Below are positions 27,241 to 36,616 of a stretch of DNA of 64,000 nucleotides, in pieces (the first letter of the stretch is position 1; each line of letters starts with the position of its first letter). A program made the position numbers and the translations under genes. The DNA comes from Lysobacter niastensis (GTDB taxonomy: Bacteria; Pseudomonadota; Gammaproteobacteria; Xanthomonadales; Xanthomonadaceae), in contig NZ_JADLZT010000001.1 in the NCBI RefSeq assembly GCF_015453285.1, positions 62,001 to 126,000 of the forward strand, given 5' to 3'. The notes beneath the pieces are model-generated. The model ran no database searches. It was not told the DNA's origin and saw only the letters and a list, made by a program, of their open reading frames with translations.

Positions 27241-28317
27241 ATGCGACCTGCTTCCGTATTCCGCGCCAGCTGCGCCCTGGCCTTCGTCATCGCGTTGGCC
27301 GCGTGCGGCCGCGATGGCGCCGCGCGGCAGAACGGCGGCGGCGACCGCCCGGTGCCGGTGACCACGACGCAGGTGCGCATGCAGCCCTGGAGCGACACGG
27401 TGCTCGCATTGGGCAACGTGAAGGCGCGCGAGTCGATCACCGTCACCGCGAAGGTCAGCGAAACGGTGGAGAAGGTGCATTTCGACAGCGGCGACACCGT
27501 CGCGGCCGGATCGCCGCTGGTCACGCTGACCGGCAGCCAGCAGCAGGCCGCCCTGGAGCAGGCCGAGGCCGCCGCGGCGGAAGCCGACCGTCTCTACCAG
27601 CGCCAGAACGAACTCGCCGCGCAGCAGCTGATCGCGCGCTCGTCGCTGGACACCCAGCGCGCCGCCCGCGACGTCGCCCGCGCGCGAGTCGCGCAGATGC
27701 GCGCCGACATCGGCGACCGTGTGATCCGTGCGCCGTTCGGCGGCGTGCTCGGCATCCGCCAGATCAGCCCGGGCTCGCTGGTCACGCCGGGCACCGCGAT
27801 CGCGACGCTCGACGACACCGCGCGTGTCTATGTCGACTTCCCGGTGCCCGAGGCGATGCTGGCGCAGGTGGCGGTCGGGCAGATCGTGTCCGGCACCAGC
27901 ACCGCGTATCCGGGCCGCACGTTCGACGGCAAGGTCAGCACCATCGACGCACGTATCGACGAAGCCACGCGCGCGGTGACCGTGCGCGGCGACTTCGCCA
28001 ATACCGACCGCGCACTGCGTCCGGGCATGCTGCTGCAGGTCACGCTGACCCGCCCGCAGCGCGATGCGCTGCTGGTGCCCGAGATCTCGATCGTGCAGGT
28101 CGGCACCGATTCCTTCGTCTATCGGGTCAAGCCCGACGGCACCGTCGAGCGCGCGGACGTCAAGGTCGGCACGCGCCGCGAAGGCCTGGCCGAAGTCGCC
28201 GAAGGCCTGAAGGCCGGCGACCGCATCGTCGTCGACGGCACCGGCAAGCTGCGCGTCGGCAGCCACGTCACCGACATCAAGGCCGAGCCCGCCAAGCCCG
28301 CCGCCAAGCAGGGGTGA
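27241..28317 (+). CDS. RND efflux periplasmic adaptor lipoprotein
   Basis: 358-residue membrane-fusion protein. Signal peptide with lipobox ALAAC (lipidated Cys near residue 22), then lipoyl/barrel-sandwich halves (VTAKVSETVEKVHFDSGDTV, APFGGVLGIRQISPGSLV) around a coiled-coil hairpin (about residues 100-150, Ala/Gln/Glu-rich), beta-barrel and proximal domain. Partners with the RND pump five bases downstream. No outer-membrane factor is encoded next to them, so TolC must come from elsewhere. TAGAAT at 27155-27160 may be the -10. Confidence 0.93.
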   Translation: MRPASVFRASCALAFVIALAACGRDGAARQNGGGDRPVPVTTTQVRMQPWSDTVLALGNVKARESITVTAKVSETVEKVHFDSGDTVAAGSPLVTLTGSQQQAALEQAEAAAAEADRLYQRQNELAAQQLIARSSLDTQRAARDVARARVAQMRADIGDRVIRAPFGGVLGIRQISPGSLVTPGTAIATLDDTARVYVDFPVPEAMLAQVAVGQIVSGTSTAYPGRTFDGKVSTIDARIDEATRAVTVRGDFANTDRALRPGMLLQVTLTRPQRDALLVPEISIVQVGTDSFVYRVKPDGTVERADVKVGTRREGLAEVAEGLKAGDRIVVDGTGKLRVGSHVTDIKAEPAKPAAKQG

Positions 28318-28321
28318 GTGC

Positions 28322-31300
28322 ATGAACCTTTCCGACCTCTCGATCCGCCGTCCGGTCTTCGCCACGGTCATCAGCCTGCTGCTGATCGTGCTGGGCGTGA
28401 TGGCGTTCTCGCGCCTGACCCTGCGCGAATTGCCGGCCATCGATCCGCCGATCGTCTCGGTCGACGTGACCTATCCCGGCGCGTCGGCGGCGGTGGTGGA
28501 GACGCGCGTCACGCAGATCCTCGAAGACGCGCTGTCGGGCATCGAGGGCATCGAGACGATCGAGTCGCGAAGCGTCAACGGACGCGCCAGCATCAGCATC
28601 GAGTTCAATCTCTCGCGCGACATCGAGGCCGCCGCCAACGACGTGCGCGACTCGGTCAGCCGCGTCAGCAACCGCATGCCGGAAGAGGCCGACCCGCCGC
28701 AGATCGAGAAGGTGGAAGCGGACTCCGACCCGATCCTCTGGCTCAACATGAGCTCGACGAAGATGGACACGCTGCAGCTGTCCGACTACGCCGAGCGCTA
28801 CGTCGTCGACCGGCTCTCCTCGGTGGACGGCGTTGCACAGGTCCGCATCGGCGGCCAGCAGCGCTATGCGATGCGCGTGTGGCTCGACCGCGACGCGCTG
28901 GCCGCGCGCGGCATCACCGTCAACGAGATCGAGTCGGCACTGTCCTCCGAGAACGTCGAGCTGCCGGCCGGCCGCATCGAGTCCAACACCCGCGACTTCA
29001 CGCTGCGCGTGGCGCGCAGCTACCAGAAGCCGGAAGACTTCGCCCAGATCCCGCTGGGCAAGGGCAGCGACGGCTACGTCGTGCGCCTGGGCGACGTGTC
29101 CCGGATCGAGCTGGCCTCGGCCGAGCGCCGCGCCTACTACCGCAGCAACGGCGAGCCGAACATCGGCCTGGGCATCGTCAAGATCTCCACCGCCAACAGC
29201 CTCGACGTCGCCCGCGCCGTGCGCGAGCAGGCCGAGCGCATCCAGCAGACGCTGCCGGAAGGCACCAAGATCTTCGTCGCCTTCGACACCACGGTGTTCA
29301 TCGAGTCGGCGGTCGAGCGCGTGTACCACACGCTGATCGAGGCGATCGTGCTGGTGCTGATCGTGATCTGGCTGTTCCTCGGCAGCGCGCGCGCCGCGCT
29401 GATCCCAGCGGTGACGGTGCCGGTCTGCCTGCTGGCGGCGTTCATCCCGCTGTGGTTCTTCGGCTTCTCGATCAACCTGCTGACGCTGCTGGCACTGGTG
29501 CTCTGCATCGGCCTGGTGGTCGACGACGCGATCGTCGTGCTGGAGAACATCCAGCGCCGCACCGACCTGGGCGAGCCGCGACTGGTGGCGGCGGCGCGCG
29601 GCACCAAGCAGGTCGCCTTCGCGGTGATCGCGACCACCGCGGTGCTGGTGGCGGTGTTCCTGCCGGTGGGCTTCATGGAAGGCAACACCGGCCGTCTGTT
29701 CCGCGAGCTGTCGGTTGCGCTCGCCGGCGCGGTGGCGCTGTCGGCGTTCGTCGCGCTGACGCTGACGCCGATGATGTCGTCCAAGCTGGTGCGGCCGCAC
29801 CGCGAGGAGAAGTCCAACCCGGTCAACCGCTGGGTCAACGCGCGCGTGGATTCGCTGGGCCGGCGTTACGGTGAGCTGCTTTCGCGCATGACGGCCCGCC
29901 CGCCGAAGCGGCTGTTTCCGATCATGATGTTGGTGCTGACGCTGACCGGCATCGTGAGCGCCGTGCTGTTCAAGCTCGTGCCATCGGAACTGGCACCGCC
30001 TGAAGACCGCGGTTCGTTCCAGATCTCGATCCTCGGCCCCGAAGGCGCGGGCTTCGACTACACGGTCAAGCAGGTGCAGCAGGTCGAGAAGATCGTCGCC
30101 AGCCACACCGGCGCCGACCAGGTGATCCAGCGCTACAACCCGCGCGTGCCGGGTGGTTTCGGCGCCAGCGAGGAGATGCATACGGGCCGCATCGCCGTGT
30201 TCCTGCAGGACTGGGACAAGCGCAACATCAGCACGGCCGACGTCGCCAAGCAGTTGCAGGGCGAGCTGGCACAGCTGCCGGGCGTACGAGCGATGCCGCA
30301 GGTCAGCGGCGGCCTGGTGCGCAGCCGCGGACAGCCGGTCGCCATCGTGCTCGGCGGCCCGGACTACGCCGAACTGGCGCAGTGGCGAGACAAGATCCTG
30401 GCGCGCATGGAGCAGAACCCGGGCTTCTTCTCGGCGGATTCCGACTACAAGGAAACCCGTCCGCAGATGCGCGTGGAGATCGACCGCCAGCGTGCCGCCG
30501 ACCTCGGCGTGCCCGTCGGCGACATCGGCCACGCGCTGGAAACGATGATGGGCAGCCGCCGCGTCACCACGTTCGTGCAGAACGGCGAGGAATACGACGT
30601 CATCGTCCAGTCCAACCGCGAACTGCGCGCCACGCCGGCTGACCTCGCGGCGATCCAGGTGCGCGCGCGCGATGGCGCGCTGGTGCCGCTGTCGAACCTG
30701 GTCACGCTGAAGGAGCTGGCCGAGCCCGGCAGCCTCAACCGCTTCAACCGCCTGCGTGCGATCACGATCAGCGCCGGCCTCTCGCCGGGCTACCGCATGG
30801 GCGATGCCATTACCTGGCTCGAACAGGCGGTGAAGGAAGAGCTGCCCGAACACGCGCAGATCGACTGGAAGGGTGAGTCGCGCGAGTACAAGCAGGCCGG
30901 CGGCGCGGTGATGCTGACCTTCACGCTGGCGCTGCTGATCGTGTTCCTGGTGCTGGCGGCGCAGTTCGAAAGCTTCGTGCATCCGTTCGTGATCATGCTG
31001 ACCGTGCCGCTCGGCGTGCTCGGCGCGTTGATCGGACTGGCCGTGACCGGCGGCACGCTCAACCTGTTCAGCCAGATCGGCATCGTCATGCTGGTGGGCC
31101 TGGCGGCGAAGAACGGCATCCTGATCGTCGAGTTCGCGAACCAGTTGCGCGACGAAGGCCGCAGCATCCACGAGGCCATCGTCGAGGCTTCGTCGGTGCG
31201 CCTGCGCCCGATCCTGATGACGTCGATCGCGACTGTGGTCGGCGCCATCCCGCTGGTGCTGGCCGGTGGCCCGGGCTCGGCGAGCCGCGCCACGATCGGC

Positions 31301-31462
31301 ATCGTGGTGATCTTCGGTGTCTCGTTCTCGACGCTGCTGTCGCTGTTCGTCGTGCCGGCGTTCTACGTGCTGCTGGCCAAGTTCACGCGCTCGCCGGAAG
31401 CGGTGGCGCACGAGTTGGAAAAGCTCGAGTCGCAGACGCCGCAGGTGGGCGGGCACGCGTAA
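28322..31462 (+). CDS. RND efflux transporter (AcrB/MexF-like, HAE1)
   Basis: 1046-residue inner-membrane proton-driven pump with twelve transmembrane helices in two repeats and two large periplasmic loops. Begins NLSDLSIRRPVFATVISLLL. Helix 4 has LCIGLVVDDAIVVLEN, with the adjacent Asp pair used for proton relay in drug pumps. Second repeat contains VMLVGLAAKNGILIVEFANQ. Substrates unknown; the sequence is of the hydrophobe/amphiphile class rather than heavy-metal class. Forms an operon with the adaptor. Confidence 0.93.
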   Translation: MNLSDLSIRRPVFATVISLLLIVLGVMAFSRLTLRELPAIDPPIVSVDVTYPGASAAVVETRVTQILEDALSGIEGIETIESRSVNGRASISIEFNLSRDIEAAANDVRDSVSRVSNRMPEEADPPQIEKVEADSDPILWLNMSSTKMDTLQLSDYAERYVVDRLSSVDGVAQVRIGGQQRYAMRVWLDRDALAARGITVNEIESALSSENVELPAGRIESNTRDFTLRVARSYQKPEDFAQIPLGKGSDGYVVRLGDVSRIELASAERRAYYRSNGEPNIGLGIVKISTANSLDVARAVREQAERIQQTLPEGTKIFVAFDTTVFIESAVERVYHTLIEAIVLVLIVIWLFLGSARAALIPAVTVPVCLLAAFIPLWFFGFSINLLTLLALVLCIGLVVDDAIVVLENIQRRTDLGEPRLVAAARGTKQVAFAVIATTAVLVAVFLPVGFMEGNTGRLFRELSVALAGAVALSAFVALTLTPMMSSKLVRPHREEKSNPVNRWVNARVDSLGRRYGELLSRMTARPPKRLFPIMMLVLTLTGIVSAVLFKLVPSELAPPEDRGSFQISILGPEGAGFDYTVKQVQQVEKIVASHTGADQVIQRYNPRVPGGFGASEEMHTGRIAVFLQDWDKRNISTADVAKQLQGELAQLPGVRAMPQVSGGLVRSRGQPVAIVLGGPDYAELAQWRDKILARMEQNPGFFSADSDYKETRPQMRVEIDRQRAADLGVPVGDIGHALETMMGSRRVTTFVQNGEEYDVIVQSNRELRATPADLAAIQVRARDGALVPLSNLVTLKELAEPGSLNRFNRLRAITISAGLSPGYRMGDAITWLEQAVKEELPEHAQIDWKGESREYKQAGGAVMLTFTLALLIVFLVLAAQFESFVHPFVIMLTVPLGVLGALIGLAVTGGTLNLFSQIGIVMLVGLAAKNGILIVEFANQLRDEGRSIHEAIVEASSVRLRPILMTSIATVVGAIPLVLAGGPGSASRATIGIVVIFGVSFSTLLSLFVVPAFYVLLAKFTRSPEAVAHELEKLESQTPQVGGHA

Positions 31463-31565
31463 GCGGCCATCCTGTGGCGCCTCCGGCGGCCTGTCCCTTC
31501 CCCGCATGGGAGGGGTGGTCGCCGGAAGAGGGGGCAGGGCCAACGGTGGCTGCTACCCTGTGCCC

Positions 31566-32147
31566 ATGCTCGACCCGTTCCGCCAGCAATACGGCCACGA
31601 TGTAACCCTGCGCGGCGACGGTTTCGTGCTGCGCCGCTGGCGGCGTGACGACCTGGAATCGCTGCTCATGCACGCCAACGACATCCGCATCGTGCGCGGC
31701 CTCAGCGACCGTTTCCCGCATCCGTACACGCGTGCGGACGGGGAGCGCTTCCTGGCCGGGGAAGTGGTCGACCTCGCCGACCCGGTGTTCGCGATCGAAA
31801 TCGGTGGCCAGGCCTGCGGTGGCATCGGCGCGCGACCAGGCCAGGGTGAGCGCCGGCACGGCGCCGAACTTGGCTACTGGCTCGGCCAGGCGCACTGGGG
31901 GCGTGGACTGATGACGCGCGTGGTGGCGCTGTACGCGCCATGGGTCATGCGCGGGCTGTCGCTGCACCGCCTGCAGGCGACGGTGCTGGACAACAATCCG
32001 GCCTCGGCCCGCGTGCTGCTGAAGAACGGGTTCGAGGAAGAGGGCACGCAACGCTGTGCCGTGGTGAAGTTCGGCGAACTGCACGACCTGCGCGTGTTCG
32101 CCAAAGTGAGAAGGAGTCTGGACGATGCAACGCACCCCACCGAATGA
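31566..32147 (+). CDS. GNAT-family N-acetyltransferase (RimJ/RimL-like)
   Basis: 193-residue acetyltransferase. Acetyl-CoA loop HWGRGLMTRVVALYA near residues 115-130 and the RimJ/L-type block LHRLQATVLDNNPASARVLLKNGFEEEG. Substrate could be a protein N-terminus, a small molecule or an antibiotic. No ribosome site is visible; a TACCCT -10-like box ends six bases before the ATG, so the mRNA may be leaderless. The 3' end overlaps the methyltransferase gene by 23 bases. Confidence 0.88.
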   Translation: MLDPFRQQYGHDVTLRGDGFVLRRWRRDDLESLLMHANDIRIVRGLSDRFPHPYTRADGERFLAGEVVDLADPVFAIEIGGQACGGIGARPGQGERRHGAELGYWLGQAHWGRGLMTRVVALYAPWVMRGLSLHRLQATVLDNNPASARVLLKNGFEEEGTQRCAVVKFGELHDLRVFAKVRRSLDDATHPTE

Positions 32148-33099
32148 CGGCCGGCCACCGCGCGGGCGCCCGCCCGGAAGCGGCCAGCCCTGGGATCGTG
32201 CGGCCGCACGCGGTCCGCGCGAGCCGTCGCAGGAGCAACGCCGTTCCCCGGCGCATCGCGAGCCGCAGCAGGAGCAGCGCCGTCCGCCGCTGCATCGCGA
32301 GCGGCAGCAGCACACGCATCACGACGAGCAGCCCGGCGGCCACGACAGCGCCGCATTGCGCGATCAGCGCACCGCCGAACTGCGTCTTTACGGCCTCAAT
32401 GCGATCCACGCGGTGTTCCAGCGTCGCCCGCAGGCGATCCGCAAGGTGTACCTGGGCGAGTCGCGCATTCCGGCGCTGCAGCCGCTGTTGAAATGGTGCG
32501 TGGCCAATCGCGTCGGTTATCGCGTGGTGGACGAGGAGGACCTGAACCGGCTCGCCGCCAGCACGCACCACGAGGGTGTGGTCGCCGATGTGCTGCGCGA
32601 GGAGCCCGTGCCGCTGTCGACCTGGCTGCGCGACCTGCCCGCCGGACCGCAATGCGCGCTGTGGCTGGACGGCGTCGGCAATCCGCACAACCTCGGCGCG
32701 ATCCTGCGCTCGGCCGCGCACTTCGGCGTGGTGGCGGTGCTGCTACCCAAGTCCTCGCCGCTGGCGCTGTCCGGTGCCGCGGCGCGCGTCGCCGAAGGCG
32801 GTGCCGAGGCCGTGCCGATGGTGCGGCTGGGGCGCAGCGACAATGCCATCGCGCAACTGCGCGGCGCCGGCTTCACGCTGGCCGCGACGGTGGTGAAGGG
32901 CGGCGGCGACCTGTTCGACACCGAGTTGCCCGATCGCGTGGTCTACGTGATCGGCGCCGAGGGCGAGGGCATGGACCGCGACCTGGCCGAGGCCTGCGAC
33001 CTGCGTCTGTCGATCCCGGGCACGGGGGCGGTGGAGAGCCTCAACGTCGCCGCAGCGACCGCGGTGCTGCTGTCGGCCTGGCGCGCGACCCGGGATTAG
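32125..33099 (+). CDS. SpoU/TrmH-family RNA 2'-O-methyltransferase
   Basis: 324-residue SPOUT methyltransferase acting on rRNA or tRNA. The first 85 residues are a low-complexity Arg/Gln/His/Pro tail containing a 13-residue tandem repeat. Then substrate-binding domain (LYGLNAIHAVFQRRP) and catalytic knot with DGVGNPHNLGAILRSA, VIGAEGEGM and SIPGTGAVESLNVAAATAV. The basic extension and overall size recall E. coli YfiF more than RlmB. ATG overlaps the acetyltransferase gene; AAGGAG lies upstream. Confidence 0.88.
   Translation: MQRTPPNDGRPPRGRPPGSGQPWDRAAARGPREPSQEQRRSPAHREPQQEQRRPPLHRERQQHTHHDEQPGGHDSAALRDQRTAELRLYGLNAIHAVFQRRPQAIRKVYLGESRIPALQPLLKWCVANRVGYRVVDEEDLNRLAASTHHEGVVADVLREEPVPLSTWLRDLPAGPQCALWLDGVGNPHNLGAILRSAAHFGVVAVLLPKSSPLALSGAAARVAEGGAEAVPMVRLGRSDNAIAQLRGAGFTLAATVVKGGGDLFDTELPDRVVYVIGAEGEGMDRDLAEACDLRLSIPGTGAVESLNVAAATAVLLSAWRATRD
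32230..32307. repeat. Two-copy 39-base tandem repeat in methyltransferase 5' end
   Basis: Units 32230-32268 and 32269-32307, both starting CAGGAGCA and ending with a CATCGCGAG and CAG block, encode QEQRR-P-HRE-Q-type 13-residue repeats in the disordered basic tail. Confidence 0.75.
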
Positions 33100-33115
33100 T
33101 TCGCCACGCCCACGC

Positions 33116-33232
33116 CACCGTTCGCCCTGAGCGTAGGCCGTAGGCCGGAGTCGAAGGGTGCACGGGGACGACTTCGCCCGCTTCATCCTTCGACTCCGGC
33201 GCGGCGCGCGCCTACGCTCAGGACGAACGGTG
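33116..33232. repeat. Large inverted repeat between convergent genes
   Basis: Left arm 33116-33160 (CACCGTTCGCCCTGAGCGTA...GGAGTCGAAGGGTG) and right arm 33184-33232 are imperfect complements, separated by about 23 bases. This is a dispersed Xanthomonadaceae palindrome (TCGTCCTGAGCGTAG / GTCGAAGGATG). It fills the space between the methyltransferase and the convergent histidine kinase gene and may end both transcripts. Confidence 0.85.
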
Positions 33233-33271
33233 CGAGCGCCGCAAGTGCGCCGTGAGGGGGCTGCGCTGCGC

Positions 33272-34186
33272 CTACTGCGCCTGCGGCTTCAGCGGCAGCC
33301 ACGCCCGCACCGAGGTGCCGGCGCCGGGCTCGGTCTCGATGTCGAAGTGGCCGCCGAGCAGTTGCGCGCGCTCGCGCATGGTCAGCAGACCCAGGCCGTC
33401 GATGCGGTCCGGCGCGACGCCGCGGCCGTCATCGAGGACATGCAGCATCAGTCCGCCTTCCTGCCGGGACAGCGTCAGCGTCACCTGGCGCGCGTCGGCG
33501 TGGCGCAGCACGTTGGTCAGCGCCTCCTGCGCGATGCGGAAGCAGGCCAGTTCGACCGCAGGATCGGCACGGTCCTGCAGGGCGTCGAGCCGCAATTCGA
33601 GTTCGGCCGGGGCGGCACGGAACAGGCGTTCGCTCTGCCAGCGCAGGGCGGCCTCCAGCCCCAGCGCGTCGAGTTGCGGCGGCCGCAGCAGCATCGAGAT
33701 GTCGCGGAGCTTGGCGATGGTCTGGTCGGCGAGGCCGACGACCTCCCGCACGATCTCCTCGCGCACGGGCGCGCTCTCGCCATCGATCGACATCACGCCG
33801 AGCTTGATCGCGGTGATCGCCTGGCCGATGTCGTCGTGAAGCTCGCGCGACAGCATGCGGCGCTCGGTTTCCTGCAGGTCGATCAGGCGCCCGGCCAGCG
33901 CCTGCAGTTCCTGCTGCTGGCGACGCAGCTGCGCGGCCAGTTCATCGTCGCGGCCCGGACGCAGCCTGCGCAGCAGCAGGAACAACGATGTGCCGAGCAG
34001 CAGCGCCGACAGCAGCATCGCGATCCAGAACGGTGCCATACCCGGCATCGGCGGCAGGTTGGCGAGCAGGCGTGGCATTACCCAGGCCTGCCAGCCGAGC
34101 GCGACGGCGCAGGCGGCGAGGCACAGCAGCCAGAGCCGTCCATGAAGACGGGCGCGGAATCCGCGCCCGGTGTTGGGGTTCGCCAT
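33272..34186 (-). CDS. NarL/DesK-type (HisKA_3) sensor histidine kinase
   Basis: Membrane kinase with two N-terminal transmembrane helices and almost no periplasmic domain, then a coiled-coil, a HisKA_3 dimerisation helix with phospho-His in LSRELHDDIGQAITAIKLG, and an HATPase domain (EALTNVLRHADARQV, DDGRGVAPD, GLLTMRERAQLLGG). Usual partner is a LuxR-type regulator, but none is adjacent. Start is uncertain: ATG 34186 gives 304 residues; ATG 34231 is 16 bases after the upstream chemoreceptor stop. Confidence 0.88.
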   Translation of the reverse strand: MANPNTGRGFRARLHGRLWLLCLAACAVALGWQAWVMPRLLANLPPMPGMAPFWIAMLLSALLLGTSLFLLLRRLRPGRDDELAAQLRRQQQELQALAGRLIDLQETERRMLSRELHDDIGQAITAIKLGVMSIDGESAPVREEIVREVVGLADQTIAKLRDISMLLRPPQLDALGLEAALRWQSERLFRAAPAELELRLDALQDRADPAVELACFRIAQEALTNVLRHADARQVTLTLSRQEGGLMLHVLDDGRGVAPDRIDGLGLLTMRERAQLLGGHFDIETEPGAGTSVRAWLPLKPQAQ

Positions 34187-34247
34187 GCGGGGAGATTGCC
34201 CGCTCGGTCGTGATGGGGGGATCGACGTCATCCCGGCATGCGAGTAC

Positions 34248-35429
34248 TCAGAAGAGTTCGACGCTACCAGCATCCATCGACTGCTGCATCACCGGCTTGT
34301 GGGGCGGGCGTTCCCACTCGTTGCGCATCTGTGCGATGCGCTGGCCGAGCTGGCCCACCGCCTGGCGCATTTCGCCGTCCGGGCGGTCTGCGCGGTGCAA
34401 CAGCTGGTGCAGGGCGGTGGCTTCGCGGTTGATCGCGCCCAGGCGCTCCAGGTGCAACGTGGCGGCGCCCAGCGCCTGCGTGGCGATGTCCTCGAACTGC
34501 AGCGAACGCACGGCCTCGGCGACCGAGCCGTCGATGGAGCGGCCGCAATCGGCGATCTCGCGCATGCCGTTGCCGAGGCCGCGGTTGATGCCGTCGACGC
34601 GTTCGAGCATCGCTGCCGCTTCGACGCGCGCGCCCCGCGACCGGTCGAGGTCGCGCGAAGCCATCTGGCTGACCATGTCGCGGACCCGGGCGATCGAATC
34701 CTTGGAGCTGTGCGCGAGCTTGCGGATCTGCTCATTGAACGCGGTGGAGCGCTCGGACAGATTGCGCACCTCGTCGGCCACGACCGCGAAGCCCCGGCCG
34801 GCCTCGCCGGCGCGAGCGGCTTCGATGGCGGCGTTGAGCGCCAGCAGGTTGGTCTGGTCGGCGATCGACTTGACGTCCTCGAGCAGGGCGAAGATGCCGT
34901 CCAGGTGTTCGGCCATCGCGTCGATGTGCGTGACCGTGGTGCCGCTCTGGCCGCTGACCGCTTCCAGTGCCTCGACCAGCTGCTCCATCTGCTGGCTGGC
35001 CTGCACCGCGAAGCGCGAGACATCCACGCCGCTGCCGTGCTCGCCGTCGCCGGTGCGGTCGATCAGCCGTGCCACGACCTCGCTCTGTTCGCGCGACTTG
35101 CGGTTGACCGCCTCGAAGCTGACGCCGAGCTTGGCCACCGATTCGCGGATCAGGCTGCGGGTGCGGTCGATCTCGCCGCGCGAGCCCTGCACCTCGGCAC
35201 CGACGAAATTGCGAAGCTCGTCGAGCAGGCGCGTCTGCTCGCGCAGCATCGCCGCGTCTCGCGCGCCGGGGCGCTGCGTCGACCAGGCAAAGCCGATCCA
35301 GGCGGCGGTCATGGCCACCAGCGCGCCCCAGCGGACCGCAGCGGGCCAGCCCAGCGCTTCGGCGCCGATCAGCAGAACAGTGAGCGCCAGCGGCGCTGCC
35401 AAGCGAATGAGTACGCGCGAATCCATCAT
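34248..35429 (-). CDS. Methyl-accepting chemotaxis-type protein without periplasmic sensor
   Basis: 393 residues: two closely spaced N-terminal helices (about residues 7-50), no ligand domain, then a long coiled coil with the signalling hairpin core [44 protein letters not shown]. It lacks the C-terminal NWxxF tether of the other receptor; instead it ends GSVELF, the same tail as CheD nearby. A sigma-28-type promoter lies at 35457-35483. Probably reports cytoplasmic or membrane state. Confidence 0.92.
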   Translation of the reverse strand: MMDSRVLIRLAAPLALTVLLIGAEALGWPAAVRWGALVAMTAAWIGFAWSTQRPGARDAAMLREQTRLLDELRNFVGAEVQGSRGEIDRTRSLIRESVAKLGVSFEAVNRKSREQSEVVARLIDRTGDGEHGSGVDVSRFAVQASQQMEQLVEALEAVSGQSGTTVTHIDAMAEHLDGIFALLEDVKSIADQTNLLALNAAIEAARAGEAGRGFAVVADEVRNLSERSTAFNEQIRKLAHSSKDSIARVRDMVSQMASRDLDRSRGARVEAAAMLERVDGINRGLGNGMREIADCGRSIDGSVAEAVRSLQFEDIATQALGAATLHLERLGAINREATALHQLLHRADRPDGEMRQAVGQLGQRIAQMRNEWERPPHKPVMQQSMDAGSVELF

Positions 35430-35456
35430 CGATCTCGTCGGAGTGGGGCAACTTTG

Positions 35457-35483
35457 ATAACGGCCGCAGTGGCGGTGGCTTTA
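35457..35483 (-). promoter_or_regulatory. Sigma-28 (FliA) promoter for the GSVELF receptor gene
   Basis: Minus strand: -35 TAAAGCCA (35483-35476), exactly 11 bases, -10 GCCGTTAT (35464-35457). Compare consensus TAAAGTTT-N11-GCCGATAA. The predicted start lies shortly upstream of the ATG at 35429. Confidence 0.75.
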
Positions 35484-35533
35484 GAACGCTTTGAAGCAAA
35501 AAACAGGCAAAAACAGCTGAATGGCGCAGCCGG

Positions 35534-36616
35534 TCACGCTGGCGACGGCTCACGCACGGTGGCGGCGAGCAGGCGCGTGGCGATCTGCGACAAAGGCACC
35601 GTTTCCTGCGCCGCACCGAGCGCGACCGCGGCGCCGGGCATGCCCCACACCACGCTGCTGGCTTCGTCCTGCGCGACCGTCGCCGCACCCGCCTTGCGCA
35701 ACGCCAGCAACCCGCGCGCGCCGTCGTCGCCCATGCCGGTCAGCAGGGCAGCGCTGGCGTTGGCGCCGGCGTGTTCGGCCACCGACTCGAACAGCACGTC
35801 GACGCTGGGCCGGTGCTGGCGCACCGGGGCGTCGTCGCCGAGGCGGCAGTGCCAGTTCGCGCCGCTGCGGTACACGCGCAGGTGGCGGCCGCCCGGCGCG
35901 ACGTAGGCGTGGCCGGCCAGCAGCGGCTGGTCGTGCTCCACGTGCACCACGGTCATGCGGCTGTGGCGGTCCAGCCGGTCGGCGAACGCGGCGCTGAAGG
36001 CGCCGGGGATGTGCTGGGCGATGACCGTCGCCGGTGCATCGGCCGGCATCTGCATCAGCACTTCGCGGATCGCCTCGGTGCCGCCGGTCGACGCGCCGAT
36101 CGCGAGCAGGCGATGGGTCGTGCGGTAGGCGGACACCGCGGGGGCGGCGGTGCGGTCCGGCGCCAGCGCGACCACGCGCGCACGCGCCGCCTGGCGCACC
36201 TTCTCCACCAGTACTTCCGCATATTCGCCCAAGCCGCGGGCGACATCGAGCTTGGGCTTGGCGACGAAATCCACTGCGCCCAGCGCCAGCGCATCGAGCG
36301 TCACCTGCGCGCCGCGCTCGGTCAGCGTCGACACCATGACCACCGGCATCGGCCGCAGCCGCATCAGGTTGCGCAGGAACGTCAGGCCATCCATGCGCGG
36401 CATCTCGACATCGAGCGTCAGCACGTCGGGGTTGAGCTGCTTGATCTTTTCCCGCGCGATGTACGGATCGGCGGCGCTGCCGACAACCTCGATGCCGGGA
36501 TCGGCATCGAGCAGCTGCGTCATGATCTGCCGGACCAGCGCGGAGTCGTCGACGACAAGCACCTTGATGGGGTCGCGGGACGCCTTTGCCGGATTCCGGA
36601 CGGCGGACGCGATCAT
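35534..36616 (-). CDS. cheB: Chemotaxis methylesterase/glutaminase CheB
   Basis: 360 residues. N-terminal receiver domain ([12 protein letters not shown]; phospho-Asp in [12 protein letters not shown]; Lys in FVAKPKLD), linker, then methylesterase domain with catalytic Ser in GASTGG, His in AQHIPGAF and Asp in GMGDDGARG. It removes methyl groups from receptors to reset adaptation. The ATG overlaps the cheD stop. It is third in cheR-cheD-cheB; no cheA, cheW or cheY is in the window. Confidence 0.96.
   Translation of the reverse strand: MIASAVRNPAKASRDPIKVLVVDDSALVRQIMTQLLDADPGIEVVGSAADPYIAREKIKQLNPDVLTLDVEMPRMDGLTFLRNLMRLRPMPVVMVSTLTERGAQVTLDALALGAVDFVAKPKLDVARGLGEYAEVLVEKVRQAARARVVALAPDRTAAPAVSAYRTTHRLLAIGASTGGTEAIREVLMQMPADAPATVIAQHIPGAFSAAFADRLDRHSRMTVVHVEHDQPLLAGHAYVAPGGRHLRVYRSGANWHCRLGDDAPVRQHRPSVDVLFESVAEHAGANASAALLTGMGDDGARGLLALRKAGAATVAQDEASSVVWGMPGAAVALGAAQETVPLSQIATRLLAATVREPSPA

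Noticed and set aside
28277-31543. Very long open frame on the strand opposite the RND pump
   Set aside because: In high-GC DNA the antisense frame often lacks stops; its product is His/Arg/Gln-rich with no recognisable domain, while the sense frame is a full RND transporter.
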